This document shows positions 30,038 through 35,628 of a stretch of DNA of 35,628 nt, piece by piece. Location of the stretch: positions 1 through 35,628 of the forward strand of contig NZ_BCVF01000036.1 in NCBI RefSeq assembly GCF_001591605.1, written 5' to 3'. The notes under the pieces were generated by a model that had not been told where the DNA came from, ran no database searches, and saw only the letters and a program-made list of their open reading frames with translations. Numbering within the stretch: the stretch's first letter is position 1; every line of letters starts with the position of its first letter. Both the position numbers and the translations under genes were made by a program. This DNA is from Bacillus badius NBRC 15713. Lineage in GTDB: Bacteria; Bacillota; Bacilli; Bacillales; Domibacillaceae.

Positions 30038-30478
30038 GTGCCAACAGAAAAGTTAGGATTGCCATTAACAACATTAAATATAGCCGCAGATGTACCGAAA
30101 GTTGTGAATGAGTTGGCTAATGCTATTGACGAGAAAGCCGGATCGTCAAGCGGATTAGCTCAATTAGATGAAAGTAAAAAGGTGCCAACAACACAACTAC
30201 CTGACGCTAGCACAAGCCAAAAAGGCGCTACAAAGCTAAACGATACAACAAACAGCACATCTACTACAGAGGCGGCCACTGCCAATGCCGTTAAGAAAGT
30301 AAATGATGCTCTTGTGACGCATTCGGCGGATGAAACGCTGCACCTGAAGGCTGCTGAAAGGGAAAAATGGAATGGAAAACAAGATGCTCTTCCTGTAGAA
30401 AACAGAAGAAAGATTACATTTGGAACTACTGATCCTACTGGCGGAGTAGATGGCGATATCTATTTTCAATACGAATAG
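30038..30478 (+). CDS. short tail fibre protein
   Basis: AGGGGGTG favours GTG 30038 over GTG 30029. The 146-residue protein has the fibre pattern TSQKGATKLNDTTNSTSTTE followed by AATANAVKKVNDAL, a repeat common in tail fibres, then HSADETLHLKAAEREKW and a C-terminal GTTDPTGGVDGDIYFQYE. It is likely attached to the XkdU-like protein and helps recognise the host. Much shorter than typical full fibres. Confidence 0.8.
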   Translation: MPTEKLGLPLTTLNIAADVPKVVNELANAIDEKAGSSSGLAQLDESKKVPTTQLPDASTSQKGATKLNDTTNSTSTTEAATANAVKKVNDALVTHSADETLHLKAAEREKWNGKQDALPVENRRKITFGTTDPTGGVDGDIYFQYE

Positions 30479-30486
30479 GTGATAAT

Positions 30487-31053
30487 ATGGCTAAGAAAAC
30501 ATGGGTAAATATCGGCGGGACTTATAGAGATGTAAAAACAGCGTGGGTAAATATGGGAGGAATTTGGAAGAAATTCATTCCAAAGGGGAATATAGCGGGA
30601 GTTTGGAAAGAGTTTATACAGTACGCCTTAAAAATTTATGAATATGGAAGAGAAAATATACTGTTAGTAGAAGGTTATCGAAGTGGTAGTCGAGGAAGTA
30701 TCATTAAGAATAGCGACCATATACGTTTATTCATCAAAAACGATGACCAATACGATAAAATCGGTATTACAACAGACACTCTTATTGATGTTACGGAGTT
30801 TAATAGTCTAAAAATGATTTATGATCTTTCAAGCACTAACGACAGAGGAAATTTGTATTTTAAGATAGATAAAACTAAAAATAGCTCAGAACAACAATAT
30901 GTAGCTAGAAATACGTTGTATGATGATGGCACTAGTTTGGAAACAACTATTGATGTTTCCTCGCTAAGTGGAGATTTTTATGTCCAGGTGGTGTCGTATG
31001 TACCTAACTACAACTTTTTAGAAGCCAAAATATACGCTATTTGGCTAGAATAG
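30487..31053 (+). CDS. tail fibre tip / host-recognition candidate
   Basis: The 188-residue product begins with tandem W-V-N-(I/M)-G-G units (TWVNIGGTYRDVKTAWVNMG, GIWKKF) and a third related element (GNIAGVWKEF), a frequent N-terminal anchor in Bacillus phage tail proteins. The remaining ~140 residues are a beta-rich domain resembling a jelly roll (TTDTLIDVTEFNSLKMIYDL, YFKIDKTKNSS). Base composition is AT-richer than its neighbours, consistent with recent exchange. Receptor binding is inferred from position and pattern. Confidence 0.7.
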   Translation: MAKKTWVNIGGTYRDVKTAWVNMGGIWKKFIPKGNIAGVWKEFIQYALKIYEYGRENILLVEGYRSGSRGSIIKNSDHIRLFIKNDDQYDKIGITTDTLIDVTEFNSLKMIYDLSSTNDRGNLYFKIDKTKNSSEQQYVARNTLYDDGTSLETTIDVSSLSGDFYVQVVSYVPNYNFLEAKIYAIWLE

Positions 31054-31062
31054 GAGGTTTTT

Positions 31063-31437
31063 ATGGTTTACTTGGAGTATCATTTAGAAACAAAGCAAGT
31101 AGTTGAAATTCATCAAAATGAACCTGTCACCGTGGGTGGCTATGATTTCGGTAAATCAGATGATTTTGAGGTCGGAGACGAATTTGAACAAACAATTTGG
31201 GTGAACAGAGTTGACGAAATCAAGAATGTTACTTCTCACTCAGCTATTCGAAATAATCCAAATGCTAAACGGTTGCTACAAGAAAACGCAAAACTGAAAG
31301 CAGAAAACGAGGTACTTACTGAAAGTCTAATAGATTTAAAAACGCAGTACATGTCTGTCCCATGTCAGTATCACCAAGACTACTCTGTAAAAATTGATAA
31401 AGTGTTAGAGGGGGTAGAGACAGATGGAACGGTCTAA
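31063..31437 (+). CDS. tail-associated protein with coiled coil (XkdW position)
   Basis: A 124-residue protein: beta-rich N-terminal ~60 residues (MVYLEYHLETKQVVEIHQNE), then a leucine-zipper-like coil (LLQENAKLKAENEVLTESLI). It lies between the fibre genes and XkdX, where PBSX encodes XkdW. I see no decisive family motif. Probably a small fibre accessory or assembly protein. Confidence 0.65.
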   Translation: MVYLEYHLETKQVVEIHQNEPVTVGGYDFGKSDDFEVGDEFEQTIWVNRVDEIKNVTSHSAIRNNPNAKRLLQENAKLKAENEVLTESLIDLKTQYMSVPCQYHQDYSVKIDKVLEGVETDGTV

Positions 31438-31579
31438 CGATTTTGCTTTACTTAATATGGCATGGAATCGTCCAAGAAAGTTGGTAACGATTGAACAGAT
31501 AAATTTATTTGTTGAACGGGACAAAATAACAGAGGATGAGTTTAAAGAAATAACCGGCATGGATTACACAAACGCTTAG
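31424..31579 (+). CDS. xkdX: XkdX family protein
   Basis: The 51-residue product (MERSNDFALLNMAWNRPRKL, then EQINLFVERDKITEDEFKEI, then TGMDY) fits XkdX: an aromatic N-terminal part followed by the typical (K)ITE(D/E)EF.EITG.(D)Y ending. It overlaps the previous gene by 14 bases. These small proteins close the PBSX tail gene block; function unknown. Confidence 0.85.
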   Translation: MERSNDFALLNMAWNRPRKLVTIEQINLFVERDKITEDEFKEITGMDYTNA

Positions 31580-31592
31580 GCCGTTATTTTTT
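31571..31592 (+). terminator. weak terminator overlapping the xkdX stop
   Basis: AACG (31571-31574) can pair with CGTT (31582-31585), followed after one A by a run of T. The stem is short. Confidence 0.4.
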
Positions 31593-31645
31593 ATGCCTTT
31601 TTAGGACGATAATACGACACAACCAAAACTAGAATTACCACACAA

Positions 31646-31672
31646 ACACCGCTGGCAATCGGTGTATTTTTT
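31646..31672 (+). terminator. terminator between tail and lysis genes
   Basis: ACACCG (31646-31651) pairs with CGGTGT (31660-31665), followed after one A by six T. Confidence 0.75.
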
Positions 31673-31712
31673 ATGCAAGAAAAGGGATATAAGTTGTGAG
31701 GAGGGGGTCCGT

Positions 31713-32069
31713 ATGGAGGATGATAAAGTGGCACATCGAATAGATGATCACGAGAAAAGGATAACGCATCTAGAAACTAATTATGGGAAAGTCATAGAGA
31801 AAATTGACAGTATGGAAAAGGGGCAAATCGAAATACAAAATACTGTCATAAAATCTTCCAGTGATCAAAAGGATTTACTTAATCGCTTAATTGAACACTC
31901 CTTGGGTATCTCCCTTAAACAGGAAGAGACAAAAGGAGAAGTCTCTAAGTTGAAAATCAATTCGAGGAAAGAAATAGCATTAGGGTTGATCGGCGGCACC
32001 GGTATTAGCGGGATCATAGGAGCTGTCATAGTGTTTTGGGATCAAATTACAAAAGCGTTTGGAGGGTAA
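31713..32069 (+). CDS. xhlA: XhlA-like cell lysis protein
   Basis: GAGGAGGGGG favours ATG 31713 rather than the longer reading from 31662. The 118-residue product is a charged coiled coil (HRIDDHEKRITHLETNYGKV) ending in one membrane helix (IALGLIGGTGISGIIGAVIV), the arrangement of XhlA haemolysin-like proteins. PBSX XhlA works with the holin to permit lysis. It is the first gene of the lysis module. Confidence 0.88.
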   Translation: MEDDKVAHRIDDHEKRITHLETNYGKVIEKIDSMEKGQIEIQNTVIKSSSDQKDLLNRLIEHSLGISLKQEETKGEVSKLKINSRKEIALGLIGGTGISGIIGAVIVFWDQITKAFGG

Positions 32070-32073
32070 ATAA

Positions 32074-32352
32074 ATGAATATCAACTGGAAGGTGCGGGCA
32101 AAGAACCCGCTTTTTTGGTTCCAACTATTTTTATCTATTGTTGTGCCAGTCGGTGCATATTTCGGCTTAACAGGTCAGGACATTACGTCTTGGCCTATTT
32201 TGTTGGATGTTACTCTGAATGCCCTGTCTAATCCTTATGTGCTGTTTATCGTTGGCGTCAGCGTATTTAATGCATTGAATGATCCGACAACAAAAGGTGT
32301 GGCAGACAGCAATCTAGCCATGAGATACAAAGAACCAAAGGGAAGGGGCTAA
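32074..32352 (+). CDS. holin, phi LC3 family
   Basis: The 92-residue product begins MNINWKVRAKNPLFWFQLFL, the hallmark N-terminus of phi LC3-type holins, with two membrane helices (LFWFQLFLSIVVPVGAYFG and YVLFIVGVSVFNAL) and the end NDPTTKGVADS...MRYKEPKG. It makes membrane holes that release the amidase. Close spacing to XhlA and the amidase supports co-expression. Confidence 0.95.
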   Translation: MNINWKVRAKNPLFWFQLFLSIVVPVGAYFGLTGQDITSWPILLDVTLNALSNPYVLFIVGVSVFNALNDPTTKGVADSNLAMRYKEPKGRG

Positions 32353-32353
32353 A

Positions 32354-33127
32354 ATGATGAGTAAAAATATTATTGTATGTGGACATGGAGCAGGAGATCC
32401 GGGAGCTGCAGACAATGGCATTAATGAGCGTGATTTTATCCGTCAAGAACTGGCCCCACGCATCAAAAAATATAGCGGTGGAGAGATTGAGATATATGAT
32501 ATGTCAAAAAACTGTTATCGAGAAACGAAAGACGGGCGTGGTATTCATTCACTAAAAGGAAAAATCGTCATCGAATTTCACTTGGATGCCGCTTCAAAAA
32601 CAAGCAAAGGTGGCCACATCATTTTTGGTGCTGGACTTAAAGCAGATTCGCTGGATAATCGGCTTGCTGATGTGATCAAAAAGCATTTCGGATGGCGCCA
32701 TGATCGAGCCTTTCATCCGCGAGATAATTTATTAAACGCTAATACAGCCAAGCGAATCGGTGTCAACTATCGTCTTGTGGAAGTGTGCTTTGTTACCAAT
32801 CCAACTGAAGTTGCTTATCTGAAAAAGAATATTGATCAGATTGCGAAGGACTTTGCAGAAGCAATCACAAATAAAGTTGCAGCAGGTTCAAACAAGCCAT
32901 CCACAAGTACGCCTGGCAAGTACCGCGTTTATACTGGAATCTTTAAAACTGATGAAGAAGCTAAAAAACAAGCCAAATTAATCGGTGCCAAACTAGGGTA
33001 CAAGCCATTTCCCAAAGAAAAGCGAGTCTGGACAGGTGTATTTAACACTCTCGAATCCGCCATGACCGCCCAGCAGAAGATCAGCCGAGAGTTCGGCTTT
33101 AACCCGCAAATACGGAAAGAAGATTGA
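32354..33127 (+). CDS. endolysin: N-acetylmuramoyl-L-alanine amidase with SPOR-like tail
   Basis: A 257-residue protein. Residues ~1-170 are an amidase_3 type zinc domain with IVCGHGAGDPGAADNGINER (His ligand), IEFHLDA (second His) and YRLVEVCFVTNPTE (catalytic Glu). A Ser/Thr/Pro linker leads to two short SPOR-like repeats (KYRVYTGIFKTDEEAKKQAK; VWTGVFNTLESAMTAQQKI) that bind denuded peptidoglycan. It cuts the bond between muramic acid and the stem peptide. Two ATGs (32354, 32357) are possible. Confidence 0.93.
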   Translation: MMSKNIIVCGHGAGDPGAADNGINERDFIRQELAPRIKKYSGGEIEIYDMSKNCYRETKDGRGIHSLKGKIVIEFHLDAASKTSKGGHIIFGAGLKADSLDNRLADVIKKHFGWRHDRAFHPRDNLLNANTAKRIGVNYRLVEVCFVTNPTEVAYLKKNIDQIAKDFAEAITNKVAAGSNKPSTSTPGKYRVYTGIFKTDEEAKKQAKLIGAKLGYKPFPKEKRVWTGVFNTLESAMTAQQKISREFGFNPQIRKED

Positions 33128-33132
33128 CAGTA

Positions 33133-33161
33133 ACCCTCCATTAAGTTGGAGGGTCTTTTTT
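33133..33161 (+). terminator. terminator after the amidase
   Basis: ACCCTCCA (33133-33140) pairs with TGGAGGGT (33147-33154), then C and seven T. The hairpin overlaps the end of the convergent XRE gene. Confidence 0.85.
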
Positions 33162-33356
33162 TGTTTCCTCGTATAATTCCTCAATGCCCACCTCTAGCAA
33201 ATCCGCCAATATCTTCGCTTGATCCATGCGAGGGTAAGACCTTCCTTTCATCCAACTAGTCAGAGTGTTAGTGGAAATATCAACTTGCTCTAATATGTAA
33301 TCTCTTTTGTATTTGCTCTCTTTTAGCATACCTTCAATGCGTGGTGTTAGTTTCAT
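33141..33356 (-). CDS. XRE-family (Cro/CI-like) regulator, 71 aa
   Basis: The minus-strand product begins MKLTPRIEGMLKESKYKRDY, with a helix-turn-helix at about residues 17-45 (RDYILEQVDISTNTLTSWMK) and a helical end (ILADLLEVGIEELYEE). It is a minimal DNA-binding domain, as in Cro or small XRE repressors. GAGGTG stands before the ATG on the minus strand. It faces the 33481 operon across a region with a TCACAA-TTAT-TTGTGA palindrome, so it probably controls that operon. It is not obviously the main lysogeny repressor. Confidence 0.85.
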   Translation of the reverse strand: MKLTPRIEGMLKESKYKRDYILEQVDISTNTLTSWMKGRSYPRMDQAKILADLLEVGIEELYEETKKDPPT

Positions 33357-33407
33357 CCTCTCACCTCTTTATATAAATATTCAGCGAAAAAAGTACAATC
33401 CCTCTTT

Positions 33408-33437
33408 TTGAAAATCACAATTATTTGTGAATATCAA
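33408..33437 (+). promoter_or_regulatory. candidate + promoter with palindromic operator
   Basis: TTGAAA (33408-33413) and a weak -10 (TATCAA, 33432-33437) are 18 bases apart. Between them lies the perfect inverted repeat TCACAA-TTAT-TTGTGA (33415-33430), a likely operator for the facing XRE protein. The -10 is poor, so promoter confidence is modest. Confidence 0.5.
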
Positions 33438-33480
33438 ACTGATTGAACACATAGAATCGTCACAAAGGGGAGTGATAACA

Positions 33481-33855
33481 ATGATTGTAAAGATTAATGG
33501 CGTGCCCTGCAGCCGTGCTACGGGCACCTATGAGAAGTTTGTAGACTATCACGACCGATGCGGCTTTTACACTCCATTAGATAAAGCGGCCGATATGATT
33601 CGTGAGTCCAACTGGTATCAGCAGGACAGCACGCCGTCATTAAGTCATTTCGAGAAGGTGAAAGCATACTGCGGCGATGACTTGTTTTGCTACATGGATT
33701 CCATGAACAGATCCATTATGGAATCCACACCAATCACTGAAGCGATTTACAAGTTCATCAGCCATCGTGCAGCTGTGATCCGCTGGGGAATAGAGAACAA
33801 TTTTAATCCTTTTGATATGGAGCTGACATCATGGATATTTACACATTTGGTTTAG
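33481..33855 (+). CDS. hypothetical protein, 124 aa
   Basis: AAAGGGGAGTG lies before ATG 33481, favouring it over an upstream in-frame GTG. The protein (MIVKINGVPCSRATGTYEKF) seems alpha/beta, with YCGDDLFCYMDSMNRSIMES in the middle and a helix AAVIRWGIENNFNPFDM. No known motif is recognised. It is the first gene of the operon leading to the FtsK-like ATPase and overlaps the next gene by 25 bases. Confidence 0.65.
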   Translation: MIVKINGVPCSRATGTYEKFVDYHDRCGFYTPLDKAADMIRESNWYQQDSTPSLSHFEKVKAYCGDDLFCYMDSMNRSIMESTPITEAIYKFISHRAAVIRWGIENNFNPFDMELTSWIFTHLV

Positions 33856-34010
33856 TCTTTGTTGGTTCGGTCGGTGGTGTCCTTACGGGGGTCTGGGCGC
33901 TGGAACGAGCGGGGGTGTCGATCAATCATCAGCTATTGTCGTTCACGGGTGAACTGGTCAAATACGGGGCTATCGGTTATCTGGTTGTCCAGTTAATGAA
34001 GTTTTTATAG
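33831..34010 (+). CDS. small membrane protein, 59 aa
   Basis: ATG 33831 begins inside the previous gene in another frame. Two hydrophobic segments are seen: FGLVFVGSVGGVLTGVWAL at the start and KYGAIGYLVVQLMKFL at the end, with a polar middle (ERAGVSINHQ). It lies upstream of the FtsK-like gene and could be a membrane partner. Too small for family recognition. Confidence 0.6.
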   Translation: MDIYTFGLVFVGSVGGVLTGVWALERAGVSINHQLLSFTGELVKYGAIGYLVVQLMKFL

Positions 34011-34154
34011 TTCCCACGCCATGGCGTTCGTTTGGACGCATGATAAGTGTAGGGGCAGTCTTTGCCCGGGTCCGTTCGTTTGCTTGATTTGGTGTGTGAT
34101 TTCACCCGTTTTATTACCTGTTTTTATCGTAACTGAAATGTTCTTATTCATCAC
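34005..34154 (-). CDS. possible small minus-strand protein, 49 aa
   Basis: Within the 200-base gap before the FtsK-like gene, the minus strand has a GTG (34154-34152) eight bases after AGGAG (plus 34167-34163), directly followed by ATG. The product reads MNKNISVTIKTGNKTGEITH, then QIKQTNGPGQRLPLHLSC. The composition is plausible but the evidence is only the start site and the gap. It overlaps the previous plus gene's end by six bases. Confidence 0.35.
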   Translation of the reverse strand: MMNKNISVTIKTGNKTGEITHQIKQTNGPGQRLPLHLSCVQTNAMAWEL

Positions 34155-34209
34155 ATTTCTATCTCCTGTTTCCTTCGCCAAACAGTAGATACCGGAAGGA
34201 GGAATCATC

Positions 34210-35454
34210 GTGCTTGAATTGTTAGCTGTTCCTGTCGCCATGGCAACCGCCGCGCTCTGGCCGAGTAAAAAAGATGAAGTAAAGAAGATAAATGCCATTT
34301 TTGCCGCCGCTGAATTTGGGATGAAAAAGAAAGGAGAATTAACCATTCCGGACTTTCGAAGCAAGCGAGCCATCTTAAACGGGAAGAAAGTTGTCGGCAT
34401 GGAATACTGGTTTGCTTTGCCGCTTGGCATGTCCGAAACAAAGATTAAAAAAATTGCCGAAGAAAACATTTTAGGAGTGGGATTGCAGAAAACAGTACGG
34501 GTCACCTTTGACGATTTGCTAAAAGTAAAAGTCTACGATACAAAAATCCCTAAATTGCTTCCTTATAAAGAGTTGCCGCAAACCAATAGATGGACCATCC
34601 CTATTGGGTCTGGATTTGATGACTATGTTTATCACAACTTTGACCATACCCCACACATGGTAATAAGCGGGACCACACGTTTTGGCAAGACAGTATTTTT
34701 AAAACATGCCATGACGCGATTGATCGAAAACAATCCAGATGACATTGAATTTTATATTATTGATTTAAAAGGAGGGCTAGAGTTTGGTCCATACGAAAGG
34801 TTGAAACAAGTAAAGAGAGTGGTTGCCAATCCAGAAGATGCCGCCTTATTGCTGGATAGGATGTTGAATCAGATCGAGGGAGAGTATCACAAGTTTCGTA
34901 CAAATAATTGGTCCAACGTTGTTGATACGCCTATTAAAAAGAGGAAATTTATCATTGTAGATGAAGCAGCACAATTGGCGCCCGAAAAGTGGATGGATAA
35001 AGAAACAAAAGCCTTGCTATCATTTTGCCAAGCGAAGTTATGTGAAATAGCCAGGATTGCTGGAGCCTTGGGCTATCGTCTTCTTTATTGCACGCAATAT
35101 CCAACAGCCGACACCGTGCCACGGCAGATTAAACAAAACGCCGATGCCAAACTCTCTTTCCGACTCTCTACCAGTATCGCAAGTAAGGTGGCGATAGATG
35201 TGACAGGGGCAGAAGAATTGCCGTCTGACATAAAGGGAAGGGCCTTGTACAAAACACACGAAGTGAAAGAAATACAGGCACCGCTGATCGACAACAAAGA
35301 AATGATGGAACGCCTGCAGAGTTATATTGTACCGTCCGTTGCTGTTGTGCCGCCGAGTGAAGTGATTGAGCAACCCAAGGAGGAAGATAAGCATGTCAAC
35401 CATCTTAGTGAGAAAGAGAGAACGCCAAGAAAGAATCTTATTGAGTTTAGATAG
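34210..35454 (+). CDS. FtsK/SpoIIIE-type DNA translocase-like ATPase
   Basis: A 414-residue protein, GTG start after GGAAGGAGG. After a short N-terminal part it has a FtsK-type motor with Walker A GTTRFGKT (about residues 154-161), an IIDLKGGLEFGPYERLKQVK block and Walker B FIIVDEAAQL (about 247-256), then a sensor-like LLYCTQYPTADTVPRQIKQN segment and the GRALYK element. Related proteins move or separate DNA in chromosome segregation, sporulation and conjugation. In Bacillus phages this type is often paired with a replication-relaxation gene, as here. The role in the phage is unknown. Confidence 0.88.
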   Translation: MLELLAVPVAMATAALWPSKKDEVKKINAIFAAAEFGMKKKGELTIPDFRSKRAILNGKKVVGMEYWFALPLGMSETKIKKIAEENILGVGLQKTVRVTFDDLLKVKVYDTKIPKLLPYKELPQTNRWTIPIGSGFDDYVYHNFDHTPHMVISGTTRFGKTVFLKHAMTRLIENNPDDIEFYIIDLKGGLEFGPYERLKQVKRVVANPEDAALLLDRMLNQIEGEYHKFRTNNWSNVVDTPIKKRKFIIVDEAAQLAPEKWMDKETKALLSFCQAKLCEIARIAGALGYRLLYCTQYPTADTVPRQIKQNADAKLSFRLSTSIASKVAIDVTGAEELPSDIKGRALYKTHEVKEIQAPLIDNKEMMERLQSYIVPSVAVVPPSEVIEQPKEEDKHVNHLSEKERTPRKNLIEFR

Positions 35455-35628
35455 ATTGGGATTTGCGACAAGGGAGCAGCTGCAGCAGATCCATGCGCTC
35501 GGTCAAAAAAGAAACGCCTTAAAGATATTGCAAGGTATGAGTGAGTGGCTGAACGTCCGCCGTCATCCGGAAAGAGATTGCGCCAATGTCTACTATTTAA
35601 ATAAGGAAGGCTGCAGGATGATCGGAAG
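35393..35628 (+). CDS. replication-relaxation-like protein, N-terminal part (cut by window end)
   Basis: ATG 35393 follows AAGGAGG and overlaps the ATPase gene by 62 bases. The 78 visible residues begin MSTILVRKRERQERILLSLD, followed by a winged-helix pattern (RLGFATREQLQQIHALGQKR, NALKILQGMSEWLNVRRHPE) and a strand YYLNKEGCRMIG. This matches the N-terminus of the Replic_Relax family, which occurs on plasmids and Gram-positive phages beside FtsK-like ATPases. The stop codon is outside the window. Confidence 0.8.
   Translation, partial: MSTILVRKRERQERILLSLDRLGFATREQLQQIHALGQKRNALKILQGMSEWLNVRRHPERDCANVYYLNKEGCRMIG

Noticed and set aside
31571-31672. Gap between xkdX and xhlA as a further small gene
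   Set aside because: No start codon with a ribosome binding site is found; the stretch holds two terminator-like hairpins instead.
33141-33356. XRE protein as the main lysogeny repressor
   Set aside because: It has only a DNA-binding domain, lies beyond the lysis genes, and faces the FtsK-like operon rather than an early lytic promoter; local control is more likely.
34158-34505. Upstream extension of the minus-strand frame ending at 34005
   Set aside because: This part runs antisense to the FtsK-like gene; only the short 3' part in the gap has its own plausible start.
1-35628. CRISPR array, insertion sequence, rRNA, integrase attachment site
   Set aside because: No regularly spaced repeats, transposase, rRNA-like sequence, integrase gene or duplicated att-like core was seen in reading both strands.

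Overview
The window is the late (structural) half plus part of the early half of a temperate, contractile-tailed phage or prophage of a low-GC Gram-positive host, most likely a Bacillaceae species. Reasons: strong AGGAGG-type ribosome binding sites, frequent ATGA stop/start overlaps, ATG/GTG/TTG starts, and structural genes in the order and with the family features of Bacillus subtilis PBSX (xtm/xkd genes) and its relatives. No integrase, lysogeny module, tRNA, rRNA, CRISPR array or insertion sequence is visible, so prophage and free phage cannot be told apart here.

Layout. 1-7.5 kb: dense early/middle region on the + strand, with an unusual sigma factor fused to a second helix-turn-helix and a long coiled coil, an HNH nuclease, SSB, a possible PD-(D/E)XK nuclease, a MazG-like pyrophosphohydrolase, a DUF1064 protein and many tiny zinc-binding or membrane proteins, ending with a RinA/ArpU-type late activator. 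7.53-7.86 kb: a gene-free stretch with direct GGCACT repeats, a TATAAT box, a series of hairpins and a strong terminator. 7.87-8.94 kb: a self-contained cassette with a minus-strand ribbon-helix-helix protein facing two + strand genes of unknown function, sharing a compact bidirectional promoter with TACGTA boxes. 9.0-10.85 kb: small genes, an ImmA-like metalloprotein, then a promoter whose predicted transcript begins with a three-way-junction fold ahead of a zinc-repeat HNH gene.

10.87-31.6 kb: packaging, head and myovirus tail. Order: terminase small and large subunits, portal, head morphogenesis, scaffold, decoration protein, major capsid, connector/stopper/tail-completion proteins, sheath, tube, an inserted lipoprotein gene, tail chaperone with a -1 frameshift, tape measure, LysM baseplate protein, a hub fused to two wall-lytic domains, baseplate wedge proteins, short fibre proteins and XkdX. 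31.7-33.1 kb: lysis module (XhlA-like, phi LC3-type holin, amidase with SPOR-like tail). 33.1-35.6 kb: a minus-strand XRE regulator facing an operon with a small membrane protein, an FtsK/SpoIIIE-type ATPase and the start of a replication-relaxation-like gene cut by the window end.

Most interesting signals: (1) the lipoprotein gene in the tail operon, whose -10 box lies inside the loop of a long inverted repeat that would hide its ribosome binding site only in read-through late mRNA; (2) two structured RNAs that start at predicted transcription starts (7584 and 9921); (3) intrinsic terminators scattered through the late operon, including one inside the portal coding sequence, which suggests attenuation or antitermination; (4) the insulated RHH cassette; (5) a GCAACG repeat cluster inside terS as a candidate packaging site.
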